Of a stretch of 64,000 nucleotides of DNA, positions 6,629 to 15,311 are shown piece by piece. The stretch spans positions 46,137 to 110,136 of the forward strand of contig DAOSIS010000010.1 of the NCBI GenBank assembly GCA_035366835.1. Reading direction: 5' to 3'. The notes under the pieces were generated by a model. That model worked only from the letters and a program-made list of their open reading frames with translations. It was not told the origin of the DNA and searched no databases. This DNA is from UBA6109 sp035366835. Its GTDB lineage: Bacteria; Desulfobacterota; Syntrophia; Syntrophales; UBA6109. Numbering within the stretch: position 1 is the first letter of the stretch; each line of letters starts with the position of its first letter. A program made the position numbers and the translations under genes.

Positions 6629-9607
6629 ATGACCGGAACACAGAACAACGGGACCGAAGCGATTCGGCCGGATGATACGATTCACGGCTTCCGCATCCTG
6701 CGGGTAACGTCCCTGCCGGAGCTGCGCGCGACGGCGGTGGAAGCCGAGCATCTCGCGACCGGCGCCCTGGTCCTTCATCTTGCCTGCGACGACCGGGAGA
6801 ATCTCTTCTCCATCGGTTTCCGGACGCCGCCCGCCGATTCCACCGGCGTTCCCCACATCCTGGAGCACTCCGTCCTGGCGGGCTCCGAACGGTATCCCGT
6901 GAAGGACGCCTTCAACGAGCTCCACCGGGGGACCCTCCAGACCTTCATCAACGCCTTCACCTATCCGGACAAGACGATCTATCCGGTGGCAAGCCAGGTC
7001 CGGGCCGATTACTTCAATCTCGCGCGCGTCTATGCCGACCTCGTGCTGAAGCCGCGGCTGCTGCCGGAAACCTTCCGCCAGGAGGGCCATCATCTCGAGT
7101 TCGCAGATCCGTCCGACAGGGCGTCCGAACTCCGGGTCTCCGGCATCGTCTACAACGAGATGAAGGGGGCCTATTCTTCACCCGACAACGTCATGTTCAA
7201 GGCGATCCAGGAAAACCTGTTTCCCGATACCGCCTATCGATGGGACTCCGGCGGGGCCCCGGAGGAGATCCCTTCCCTCACCTACCGGCAGTTCCAGGAT
7301 TTTCACAGGGCATTCTATTCTCCGAGCAACGCCCGTTTTTTCCTCTACGGCGATATCCCGACAAGGGACCATCTGGCCTTCCTGCAGGAGCTGCTGGCCG
7401 GCTTCGGGAAAATCCCCGTCGACTCGCGCATCGGGAGCCAGACCCGCTGGAGCAGCCCGAAGTCCGTGCGCGGCTTCTATCCCGTCGGGCCCAAGGAATC
7501 CCTGGACGGCAGGACGACCGTCAATCTCGCCTGGATGCTCTGCGAGAATACGGAAACCCAGACGGCGCTCCTGATGGAGATCCTCGCGGGGATCCTGGTG
7601 GGCAGCGCCGCCGGACCGCTGCGTAAGGCGCTCATCGACTCCGGGCTCGGACAGGACCTCTCCCCGGTCACCGGCATCGAACGCGACCTCAAACAGATCG
7701 TCTTCGCCGTCGGCCTCCGCGGCACGGACCCGGCGAAGGCCTCCCCCATAGAGGCCCTGATTCTGGAGACGCTGCGGCGTTGCGCGGCGGAAGGCTACGA
7801 TCCCGAGTTGATCGAGGGAACGCTCCATCAGGTGGAATTCGCCGGCAAGGAGATCGTCCGCAGCAACTACCCCTACGGCATCGTCCTGATGGGAAGGGCG
7901 TACCACAGCTGGCTGTACGACGGCGATCCCCTCGCCAACCTCAACTTCCCCCGTCTGATCGAGACCGCACGGGCGGAATGGAAGAAGAACCCCCGGCTCT
8001 TCGAGGAGACGACCCGGCGCTGGCTGATCGACAATCCCCACCGCCTGATGTCCGTCGTCGAGCCGAGCAGGACCCTCCAAACCGAGCGGGAAAAGGCCTT
8101 CCGGGAGAAGATGGCGGAGCGGAAGGACGGCATGGCCGGACCGGAACTGGAGCGGATCGCCTCCGAGGCCTCGGCCCTGAAGCGCTTCCAATCGGAGCCC
8201 GATGCGCCCGCCGCGCTCGCCAGCCTGCCCCGGATCGGCCGCAGCGACCTGCCCCGGGAAATTGAAAAAATCCCGACAGAGCGGGAGAGCCTCTCGGGCG
8301 TTCCCCTTCTGGCGCACGAGATCTTCACCAACGGGATCGTTTATCTGGACCTCGCCTTCGATGTTGCGGACGTCGAGGAGGATCTCCAGCCTTATCTCCC
8401 CCTGCTGGGGAAATTGATGACCTCGATGGGTGCGGCCGGCCTGTCCTACGAACAGATGGCCAAGCGGATCCAACTGCGGACGGGCGGCATCGGCTGCCAC
8501 GTGACGGCCGGATTTTCGCTGGCCGGGGACCGCACCTGGCAGAAGATGATCTTCCAGCTCCGGGCCCTCGAACGGAACGTTTCGGAGGCGGTGAAGATCC
8601 TGACGGACATCCTGACCGCAGCGGACTTCTCGGACGACGCCCGCATGAGGGACCTGGAGGCGGAAAAAAAGAACGGCCTTCAGGCCGCCGTGATTCCTTC
8701 GGGCCATATCTTCGCCAGGCGCTCCGCCGGCGCAGGGCTTTCCCTCCCGGCTTACCGGGACGAACAGTGGCACGGCCTTTCTCAGCTGCGCCTGATCGCC
8801 GGTCTCCATGACGGCTTCGATGCGAACAAGGACGACCTCCGGTCGAGGCTGGGCCGCCTCCGATCCCGGGTGGTGGGCAGGCAAAGGCTTACGATCAACG
8901 TGACGGCATCTCAGGCCGGCCTCGATGCCTTCCGGAAATGTGCGGCCGACCTGATCGCGGGTCTGCCGGCCGGAACCGCCGCCTTCCCCTCGTCGGCCGG
9001 GCCGGGTCCCCTCGTGGCCCGCGGCGTGGCGATCCCCGCCGATGTCTCCTACGTGGCAAAAGTCCTTCGCGGACCGGTGTACGGAAACCCGCTCGCCCCA
9101 TCGCTCATGGTGCTGGCGCGCCACCTGTCGAACGGATACCTGTACAGGCGCATCCGCGTCCAAGGCGGCGCCTACGGGGGGATGTCCGCCTTCGACCCCG
9201 GCGCCGGAACCTTCGCGTTCCTCTCGTACCGTGATCCCCACATCGTCGAGACCCTCGACGTCTACCGAGAGGCCGAGGCCTACGCGTGCAGCGCCGTCGT
9301 CCCGCCGGACGAGATGGACAGGGTCGTGATCGGAACGATCGGCGCCTTCGACAAGCCGATGGACCCCGCCGGTCGCGGTTATGCGGCCATGATCAGAGAA
9401 TTCATCGGATTGACGGACGGCGAGCGTCAGAAATTCCGCAACGGAATTCTCGAGATGACGCCGCAGGGTCTGCTGGATGCGGCAAGACAGCTCTTCGAAA
9501 AGACGGCTGAGAACGTGGCCGTATACGCCGCGGAAGAGCGCCTGAAGAGGGCCAACGAGCGTCTTGACGGCGAGCTCCGTATGGAGCCCCTTCTCATGAA
9601 GGAATGA
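6629..9607 (+). CDS. M16C zinc metallopeptidase, presequence protease (PreP)-like
   Basis: A 992-residue insulinase-type peptidase. The inverted zinc motif HILEH gives ligands His76 and His80 and catalytic Glu79. The distal ligand is Glu177 in VYNEMKGAYSS. The layout of two M16 halves with a long linker, and the length, match the PreP/Cym1 (M16C) subfamily, which degrades peptides inside a closed chamber. There is no signal peptide, so it is probably cytoplasmic and clears peptides. Start ATG 6629 has GAGGAG upstream. It overlaps the next small gene by four bases (ATGA), which suggests translational coupling. Confidence 0.93.
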   Translation: MTGTQNNGTEAIRPDDTIHGFRILRVTSLPELRATAVEAEHLATGALVLHLACDDRENLFSIGFRTPPADSTGVPHILEHSVLAGSERYPVKDAFNELHRGTLQTFINAFTYPDKTIYPVASQVRADYFNLARVYADLVLKPRLLPETFRQEGHHLEFADPSDRASELRVSGIVYNEMKGAYSSPDNVMFKAIQENLFPDTAYRWDSGGAPEEIPSLTYRQFQDFHRAFYSPSNARFFLYGDIPTRDHLAFLQELLAGFGKIPVDSRIGSQTRWSSPKSVRGFYPVGPKESLDGRTTVNLAWMLCENTETQTALLMEILAGILVGSAAGPLRKALIDSGLGQDLSPVTGIERDLKQIVFAVGLRGTDPAKASPIEALILETLRRCAAEGYDPELIEGTLHQVEFAGKEIVRSNYPYGIVLMGRAYHSWLYDGDPLANLNFPRLIETARAEWKKNPRLFEETTRRWLIDNPHRLMSVVEPSRTLQTEREKAFREKMAERKDGMAGPELERIASEASALKRFQSEPDAPAALASLPRIGRSDLPREIEKIPTERESLSGVPLLAHEIFTNGIVYLDLAFDVADVEEDLQPYLPLLGKLMTSMGAAGLSYEQMAKRIQLRTGGIGCHVTAGFSLAGDRTWQKMIFQLRALERNVSEAVKILTDILTAADFSDDARMRDLEAEKKNGLQAAVIPSGHIFARRSAGAGLSLPAYRDEQWHGLSQLRLIAGLHDGFDANKDDLRSRLGRLRSRVVGRQRLTINVTASQAGLDAFRKCAADLIAGLPAGTAAFPSSAGPGPLVARGVAIPADVSYVAKVLRGPVYGNPLAPSLMVLARHLSNGYLYRRIRVQGGAYGGMSAFDPGAGTFAFLSYRDPHIVETLDVYREAEAYACSAVVPPDEMDRVVIGTIGAFDKPMDPAGRGYAAMIREFIGLTDGERQKFRNGILEMTPQGLLDAARQLFEKTAENVAVYAAEERLKRANERLDGELRMEPLLMKE

Positions 9608-9825
9608 CGATGCCGCCCGCGGACACCGATGACGAAGGCCTCACCGAGAGAACCGATTGCTTCGCCTGCCGGCACTTCTACATCACCCACGCCCCGCCCT
9701 TCCCCTACGGCTGCCGCAGGATCGGGTTTCAGTCGCGGCAGCTGCCGTGCGTGGAGGTGCGGTCCGTTTCCGGCACGACATGCAGCTGCTTTTCCCCGAA
9801 GGAGCGGATGGAAGGGAATCCGTGA
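9604..9825 (+). CDS. Small conserved Cys-rich protein
   Basis: A 73-residue protein with Cys-x-x-Cys (CFAC), a middle Cys in PYGCRRIGFQSRQLPC and a final Cys pair (CSCF). The pattern CRxF-IT-PYGC-GF-SR-LP-C-F-PK is one I associate with a widespread family of short proteobacterial proteins that databases sometimes label uracil-DNA glycosylase. It is far too short for that fold, so I do not assign that activity. Zinc binding by the cysteines is plausible. Its start ATG overlaps the stop of the peptidase gene. Confidence 0.7.
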   Translation: MTMPPADTDDEGLTERTDCFACRHFYITHAPPFPYGCRRIGFQSRQLPCVEVRSVSGTTCSCFSPKERMEGNP

Positions 9826-9863
9826 AAGGATCAGCACCGGTAGCCTGCCGGCAGGAGACACCG

Positions 9864-10157
9864 TCACTCACGGTGGCAGCAGAGGGTGAAAAGCGCGATC
9901 AGAAGGACCACAAAACCGATCGCAAAATAGACAAAGGTATTGACGTTCAGGATCGCGCCGCCGTCGGTGAAAAAGTCGATGTTCAGGAAATAACCCCAGT
10001 AGAAGGTAAAGCAGTAGTTCACCAGAAGCGCCAGCCTGATCCGGCCGAAGAGCAGCGCGAGCGTGCTCAGAATCAGGAGCAGCATCAGCTGCACAAGCGG
10101 TACGACCACCGTGCCGGACATCAGCATTTCCATCGTGTTCTTCACCAATTCCATCAT
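9864..10157 (-). CDS. Small integral membrane protein, unknown function
   Basis: A 97-residue hydrophobic protein with three likely membrane spans (about residues 18-38, 41-60 and 72-92) and a charged tail CCHRE. The ATG at 10157 is preceded by GAGAAGGCGAGA, a fair ribosome site. It is convergent with the small Cys-rich gene and divergent from the lipoprotein pair. I do not recognise the family. Confidence 0.65.
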   Translation of the reverse strand: MMELVKNTMEMLMSGTVVVPLVQLMLLLILSTLALLFGRIRLALLVNYCFTFYWGYFLNIDFFTDGGAILNVNTFVYFAIGFVVLLIALFTLCCHRE

Positions 10158-10345
10158 TCTCGCCTTCTCGATCTCTCCACAAAAAAGTTAATGCATGATC
10201 CGGGACTGTCAACGCCGCGGCACCGCCGATCAGGCCCCAAGCGGGGACATTGCCATCGTGAGGCGGAGTGATTAGATTGATATTCGATGAGTCCTGCACA
10301 AAGCAGGAGGAAGGAGCAAAATGAACAGAGAAAGGAGGGAATCCG

Positions 10346-10804
10346 ATGAGGAGTTATTCGCGCATCGCGGTCGCGACGGCAGCAGTGGTTCTTCTCCTTG
10401 CCTTGGCAAGTTGCGCGGACTTCAGGATGAGAGGTTCGGTCGAAGAAGATCGGGACGTGGCCCGCTCTTTCTGGAACGCTGAGTACCGGCCCGATATAAA
10501 TTACTACTCCAGCGGCCCGGACGCCCATCCCAATGCGTTGCTGGGCCTGGATAAAGACTACACCTTGGAGTCCGATCTGTGGAAGAAGGTGGACAGTGCG
10601 GCGCAGCTCAAGGCGATGGTCTGGGGGATGAACAAGAACGCCCGCGAGAAGTATGCAAGTGTGCACGGGTTCCGCCTCCTCGACAACGAGGGGAAGGGGA
10701 TCGGAATCTGGTATTCCCATATCTCGAACAGGGCGATGCTGACCATGAAGGGTGACAAGCGGGTTCTGGTCTACACTCCGGACACCAGAAAAAATGATCC
10801 ATAA
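10346..10804 (+). CDS. Lipoprotein, first of a tandem paralogous pair
   Basis: A 152-residue protein with a lipoprotein signal peptide ending in the lipobox LASC, so it is anchored in the envelope. AAAGGAGGGAATCCG precedes the ATG at 10346. The mature part contains the block NYYSSGPDAHPNALLGL, then YTLESDLWKKV and RLLDNEGKGIGIWY, all repeated closely in the next gene. I know no function for this family. The conserved Trp, Tyr and charged residues suggest a small folded domain of about 120 residues. Confidence 0.75.
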   Translation: MRSYSRIAVATAAVVLLLALASCADFRMRGSVEEDRDVARSFWNAEYRPDINYYSSGPDAHPNALLGLDKDYTLESDLWKKVDSAAQLKAMVWGMNKNAREKYASVHGFRLLDNEGKGIGIWYSHISNRAMLTMKGDKRVLVYTPDTRKNDP

Positions 10805-10837
10805 CCTTGCATGCATGGCATTTCAGGAGGCAGGAAG

Positions 10838-11320
10838 ATGTCGAGATTTGCGAAAATATTTGCGGTATCGGCCCTGGCCGTTTTGCTGACGCTGACCGGT
10901 TGCGCCAGTTTCAAGATGAGGGGCTCGTTCGCCCCTGACCGGGATGTCGCCCGTGCGTTCGAACGCTTCGAGTTCCGCGATGACATGAATTACTACTCCA
11001 GCGGCTCCGACGCATACCCCAACGCCCTTCTGGGACTGAAAAAGGAATACACCCTCGAATCCGATCTGTGGAAAAAGGTCGAAACGGCGGCGACGCTCAA
11101 GGACATGGTCCAGGGGATGCAGAAGAAAACCGGCGAAATGATGCTGGGTCTCCATGGCTCTCGAATCCTCGACAACGAGGGGAATCCCATCGGGATCTGG
11201 TATGCGATCCTCTCGGCCAAGGGATCGGTGGTCATGAAGGATGGAAAGCGCGTGGTCGTCTACACGCCGGATACCGACACGTACCTCCGCTACGACCAGG
11301 GGAAACCGCGTGACAAATAG
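10838..11320 (+). CDS. Lipoprotein, second of a tandem paralogous pair
   Basis: A 160-residue protein whose lipobox is LTGC. AGGAGGCAGGAAG precedes ATG 10838. It shares most of its mature sequence with the gene 33 bp upstream: NYYSSGSDAYPNALLGL, then YTLESDLWKKVE and RILDNEGNPIGIWY, followed by VYTPDT. The C-terminus is 10 residues longer. The arrangement is a local duplication, probably co-transcribed and ending at the hairpin at 11339. Function unknown. Confidence 0.78.
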   Translation: MSRFAKIFAVSALAVLLTLTGCASFKMRGSFAPDRDVARAFERFEFRDDMNYYSSGSDAYPNALLGLKKEYTLESDLWKKVETAATLKDMVQGMQKKTGEMMLGLHGSRILDNEGNPIGIWYAILSAKGSVVMKDGKRVVVYTPDTDTYLRYDQGKPRDK

Positions 11321-11338
11321 AATGGATAGAACGGATGG

Positions 11339-11362
11339 AGGCGCCGCCTCGGCGGCGCCTTT
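11339..11362 (+). terminator. Hairpin after the lipoprotein pair
   Basis: A 9-bp stem AGGCGCCGC/GCGGCGCCT with loop CTCG, followed only by TTT-G. It is GC-rich but the U-tract is short. Confidence 0.6.
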
Positions 11363-11426
11363 GATCCTTGCATTTCGCCTTGAAAACCGGTAGAAGGACG
11401 AAAAAGTCGCGGACCGGGAGGGATGC

Positions 11427-11921
11427 ATGAAGGCGCTCGTCACCTACTACTCGAAAACCGGCAATACGGAAAAGCTTGCCCGCGCCATCTACGATGCGAT
11501 CGACGTCGAGAAGCACATCGAGTCGATCGAAAAGGTCAAGGACCTCGCCGGATACGACATCGTCTTCTGCGGATTTCCGGTCATGACGCACAGCGTTCCC
11601 CCGAAGGTGGAAAACTTCATCAGGGGTCTGCCGGCGGGTCAGAAGATCGCCTTCTTCTCGACGCACGGGTCTCTGAAGGGCGGGCATCTCCCCAAACAGG
11701 CCTTCGAGCATGCGCTGGGCCTTGCCTCGAAGCACAAGGTCCTGGGACACTTCGGCTGCCGCGGCAGGGTCGATTTCAAGGTCATCGACGCCGTTTCCAG
11801 ACAACCTGAGCACGCGGCATGGGCGGAGGAAGCGATGGGCGCCCATGAACATCCCAACGCGGCGGATCTCCAGGACGCCGGGAAGTTCGCCCGCGACATG
11901 ATCGTGAAGGTCCGCAAGTAG
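11427..11921 (+). CDS. Flavodoxin-family protein
   Basis: A 164-residue cytoplasmic flavodoxin-fold protein. The FMN phosphate loop is YYSKTGNTEKLA at residues 8-19, and the second FMN-contact region is CGFPVMTHSVPPK with FFSTHGS. It is likely an FMN-binding electron carrier or NAD(P)H-linked reductase; no partner is adjacent. GGGAGGG lies five bases before the ATG. It has its own strong terminator and so seems monocistronic. Confidence 0.85.
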   Translation: MKALVTYYSKTGNTEKLARAIYDAIDVEKHIESIEKVKDLAGYDIVFCGFPVMTHSVPPKVENFIRGLPAGQKIAFFSTHGSLKGGHLPKQAFEHALGLASKHKVLGHFGCRGRVDFKVIDAVSRQPEHAAWAEEAMGAHEHPNAADLQDAGKFARDMIVKVRK

Positions 11922-11946
11922 GATCCCCGGGATAGATCACAATGTC

Positions 11947-11982
11947 AAGGCGGCCGCCCTTTCAGGTCGGCCGCCTTTTTTT
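11947..11982 (+). terminator. Intrinsic terminator of the flavodoxin gene
   Basis: Stem AAGGCGGCC (11947-11955) pairs with GGCCGCCTT (11969-11977), and a run of seven T bases begins at 11976. Confidence 0.85.
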
Positions 11983-12030
11983 GTCACGCGCCTGAACCGG
12001 AAGCCGTTCAGGAGCCGTCAGGTTGAAACC

Positions 12031-12190
12031 GTTTTTCAACAGCCCCGTCAGATCGATGTCCCCCTTCAGGGCTGTTCAAAAATGCCCGGATGCAAGGCCC
12101 CCGAAGTCCTGAGCCCTGAGGCGTACTGGACGTACGTCGAAGGGCGAAGGACGAGGGAAACGCAGCAGACGGGCGTTTTTCAACAGCCCG
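12031..12190 (-). repeat. Interspersed repeat with inverted ends, copy 1 (at the alaS 3' end)
   Basis: GGCTGTTCAAAAATGCCC (from 12067) and GGGCGTTTTTCAACAGCC (ending near 12189) form imperfect inverted ends around about 120 bases. A further TTTTTCAACAGCC copy lies at about 12032. The blocks AAAAATGCCCGGATGCAAGG, CGAAGGACGAGGGAAACGC and GCAGACGGGCGTTTTTCA recur at 44816-44956. Read on the minus strand, the element begins directly at the alaS stop codon, in the context CTCTGACGGGCTG. Confidence 0.8.
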
Positions 12191-14827
12191 TCAGAGCAGT
12201 GTCTCCAGGCGGGCCAGGGCCTCCTTCAGGCTTTCCGCCTTTGGGCCGCCCGCCTGGGCCATGTCGGGCCGCCCGCCGCCGCTCCCCCCGACGATCGGAG
12301 CGACCTCTTTGATGATCCGTCCCGCCGAATAGCGCGCCGTCAGGTCCTTCGTCACGAGGCACAGGAGCATCGCCTTCCCTTCGACAGACGCACCCAGGAG
12401 CACGACGCCGGAAGAGATCCGGTCGCGGATCTTGTCGCCGAAGTCCCGGAGCGCCTTGGGATCCGCGGCCGGAACAACGGCCGTGAGGACCCGAACCCCC
12501 CTGATCTCCCGGATCGAATCCATCAGGTCCGACGAATCCCTCGCCGCGAGCTTGCCGCGCAGGGCGTCGATCTCCTTTTCCAGTTCCCTCTGATTCCGAA
12601 GGAGTTTCTCCGTCCGGTCCGCAATCTCGAAGGTATTCGCCTTGAGCAGGTTCGCCGCGCGCCTCATTTCCGTCTCGAGGCGGCGCACATAGGCAACGGC
12701 TTCGCGCCCCGTGACGGCCTCGATGCGCCGGACGCCGGCGGCAATGGCGGATTCGTGCAGGATCTTGAGCATTCCCACATCGCCCGTTCGCCCGACATGG
12801 GTCCCGCCGCACAGTTCCATGCTGAAGTCCCCCATCTTCACGACGCGGACCGACTCGCCGTATTTTTCGTCGAAGACCGCCGTGGCGCCCGTCTTCATCG
12901 CCTCTTCCAGCGGGAGGACCGCCGTCGTTACCGGCGCATTCTGCCGGATGAAGCGATTGGCGAGGATCTCGATCCGCTCCAGCTCCTCCTCCTCGATCCT
13001 GGAGAAGTGGGTGAAGTCGAAGCGGAGGCGCTCCGCATTGACGAGCGACCCCGATTGCTTGACGTGGTCCCCGAGCACGGCCTTGAGGGCCGCCTGCAGG
13101 ATGTGGGTGCCGCTGTGGTTCGCCGCGACGGCGTGCCGGCCTTCGTCGTCCACCCTGAGGTGCGCATCGTCGCCCCTGCGGACCGTGCCTCTTTTCAATT
13201 TCCCGATGTGCGTGATGACGTGTTCCAGCGGGCGCCGCGTGTCCCAGACCTCGAAGAGGAACCCTTCCCCCTCGATCGCGCCCGTATCCCCGACCTGGCC
13301 GCCCGTCTCGCCGTAGAAGGGGGTCTCCTCCACGAGGACCTCGGCGTTGTCTCCTTCGACAACCTCCTCCACGGGCCGATCTCCCCGGATCAGGGCAACA
13401 ACCCTGCTCCAGCCTTCCGTCACGCCCTCGTAGCCGGTGAATTTCACGGCAACTCCCTGCGCGGACAGCTTCTGGTAGGATTCGGAAACCGCCGCCGCGC
13501 CGCTCCCCTTCCAGGATTCCCGGGCTTTGTCGCGCTGGGCGGACATCGCCTTCTCGAATCCCTCCTGATCGATGGTGAGGCGGTCCTTCCGGACGATGTC
13601 CTGCGTGAGGTCCGTCGGAAAGCCGAAGGTGTCGTAGAGCTTGAAGACGATCTCGCCCGTCAGCACGCTCCTGCCCGCCTTCTTCAGGGCATCCACCTCT
13701 TCCTGGAGGATCCGGAGACCCGCGTCGAGGGTCGCGATGAATCGCTGCTCCTCGTTGTGGATGACCTTGCGGATGTAACTCGACTTGTCGAGAAGGTCGG
13801 GGTAGGCGTCTTTCATCTCGTCGATCACAACCTGCGAAACCTCATGGAGAAAGGGCTTGTTCAGGCCGAGGTTCTTGCCGTGCCGGGCGGCGCGCCGCAG
13901 GATCCGCCGCAGGACATAGCCGCGTCCCTCGTTGCTCGGGAGGACGCCGTCGCCGATCAGGAACGTGACGGCGCGGCTGTGGTCGGCGATGACGCGGACC
14001 GATACGTCGTCGTCCTCGCTTTTCCCGTAGGACCGGCCGCTGATCTTCTCGACAAAACGGATGATGCCGTGGAAGAGGTCCGTATCGTAATTGCTCCGGA
14101 CCCCCTGCATGATCGCCGCCAGGCGCTCCAGGCCCATGCCGGTATCGATGTTGGGCCTCGGGAGGGGAGTGAGTTTCCCCGCGGCGTCGCGGTCGAACTG
14201 GGTGAATACGAGATTCCAGATCTCCAGGAAGCGGTCGCATTCGCACTCGACGTTGCAGGTATCCTTTCCGCAGCCCGTTCCCTCGCCCTGGTCGAAGAGG
14301 ATTTCCGAACAGGGGCCGCAGGGCCCCGTCTCTCCCATCATCCAGAAATTGGTCTTCTCCCCCATGCGGACGATGCGCTCGGCGGAGACACCCATCTTGT
14401 CGTGCCAGATCCTGAAGGCCTCATCGTCGTCCTTGTAGATCGTGATCCAGAGCCGGTCCTTGGGAAGCCCCATCGTGACCGTCAGGAATTCCCAGGCCCA
14501 GGCAATCGCCTCGTTCTTGAAGTAATCACCGAAGGAGAAATTCCCCAGCATCTCGAAGAAGGTATGGTGGCGCGCCGTGTACCCGACGTTCTCGAGGTCG
14601 TTGTGCTTGCCTCCCGCACGGACCGATTTCTGCGAGGTCGTCGCCCGCCGGTAGCCGCGGTCCTCGATGCCCAGAAAGCAGTTCTTGAACTGCACCATGC
14701 CGGAATTCGTGAAGAGGAGCGTCGGGTCGTCCTTGGGGATGAGCGACGAACTGGGCACCCGGGTGTGGCCCCGCTCCTCGAAGAATTTCAGAAAACTTTC
14801 CCGGATTTCACTGGCCTTCATCGACAT
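12191..14827 (-). CDS. alaS: Alanine--tRNA ligase
   Basis: An 878-residue class II synthetase, full length. It charges tRNA-Ala in the cytoplasm. The catalytic domain contains the motif 1/2 region FTNSGMVQFKN and RHHTFFEMLGNFSFGDYF, and GMGLERLAA is motif 3. The editing domain has the zinc-type HxxxH (NHSGTH) and the CGGTH motif. The C-terminal C-Ala domain ends in LLETLL-like GGRPDMAQAGG. Start ATG 14827 has AGGAGG nine bases upstream; a second ATG at 14821 is possible. It overlaps the recX end by 20 bases, so the two are coupled. It is the last gene of the pgpA-to-alaS run, and the repeat begins at its stop codon. Confidence 0.97.
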   Translation of the reverse strand: MSMKASEIRESFLKFFEERGHTRVPSSSLIPKDDPTLLFTNSGMVQFKNCFLGIEDRGYRRATTSQKSVRAGGKHNDLENVGYTARHHTFFEMLGNFSFGDYFKNEAIAWAWEFLTVTMGLPKDRLWITIYKDDDEAFRIWHDKMGVSAERIVRMGEKTNFWMMGETGPCGPCSEILFDQGEGTGCGKDTCNVECECDRFLEIWNLVFTQFDRDAAGKLTPLPRPNIDTGMGLERLAAIMQGVRSNYDTDLFHGIIRFVEKISGRSYGKSEDDDVSVRVIADHSRAVTFLIGDGVLPSNEGRGYVLRRILRRAARHGKNLGLNKPFLHEVSQVVIDEMKDAYPDLLDKSSYIRKVIHNEEQRFIATLDAGLRILQEEVDALKKAGRSVLTGEIVFKLYDTFGFPTDLTQDIVRKDRLTIDQEGFEKAMSAQRDKARESWKGSGAAAVSESYQKLSAQGVAVKFTGYEGVTEGWSRVVALIRGDRPVEEVVEGDNAEVLVEETPFYGETGGQVGDTGAIEGEGFLFEVWDTRRPLEHVITHIGKLKRGTVRRGDDAHLRVDDEGRHAVAANHSGTHILQAALKAVLGDHVKQSGSLVNAERLRFDFTHFSRIEEEELERIEILANRFIRQNAPVTTAVLPLEEAMKTGATAVFDEKYGESVRVVKMGDFSMELCGGTHVGRTGDVGMLKILHESAIAAGVRRIEAVTGREAVAYVRRLETEMRRAANLLKANTFEIADRTEKLLRNQRELEKEIDALRGKLAARDSSDLMDSIREIRGVRVLTAVVPAADPKALRDFGDKIRDRISSGVVLLGASVEGKAMLLCLVTKDLTARYSAGRIIKEVAPIVGGSGGGRPDMAQAGGPKAESLKEALARLETLL

Positions 14828-15311
14828 GAATCTCTTCCTCCTGATACTGAGCCAACGCCGCGAAGATCCGATCGAGGGGGAACCCCCTGTGCATCAGGCT
14901 CTGTACAATCTTCCGTCTCTCGGCCGGGTCTTCCGCCGCACCGGCGGCAAGGCGGCCGCGCTTGGCGAGCCAGCGCCGGATCGCCTCGTCCTCGCCCATC
15001 TCCAGCCGAATCCCGGCAAGGGCTTCCCGGATCGTCTCTTCGGCGACGCCTTTGTCGCGAAGCGCCCTCGAAATCCTGCGGTCACCGTAGAGGCGGCCTT
15101 CCGCCAGGACCCGCGCCGTTCCCGCCGCGAAGGCCTGATCGTCCAGATAGCGACGCTCCCGGCACTCCGCGAGCACCTCGTCCGCGGCGGCCGCGCCAAA
15201 CCCTTTTTCGAGAAGCCTCGCCCGCAGGCCGGCCTCGCTGTAAGGCCGCCGCGCCAGGAGGCGGATCGCCTGCTGCCTCGCCTTCGCCGTCTCGCCCGAC
15301 CCGTCCGTCAC
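14808..15311 (-). CDS. recX: Regulatory protein RecX
   Basis: A 167-residue RecX-family protein, which binds RecA filaments and limits RecA activity. The family signature is seen in LLARRPYSEAGLRARLLEKG, then RYLDDQAFA and the helical repeats GDRRISRALRDKGV. It overlaps recA by four bases (ATGA-type overlap at 15308-15311) and alaS by 20 bases. This arrangement fits translational coupling to recA. Confidence 0.9.
   Translation of the reverse strand: MTDGSGETAKARQQAIRLLARRPYSEAGLRARLLEKGFGAAAADEVLAECRERRYLDDQAFAAGTARVLAEGRLYGDRRISRALRDKGVAEETIREALAGIRLEMGEDEAIRRWLAKRGRLAAGAAEDPAERRKIVQSLMHRGFPLDRIFAALAQYQEEEIHVDEGQ

Noticed and set aside
10158..10345. Possible regulatory RNA between the small membrane gene and the lipoprotein pair
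   Set aside because: I found no convincing promoter-hairpin-terminator arrangement.
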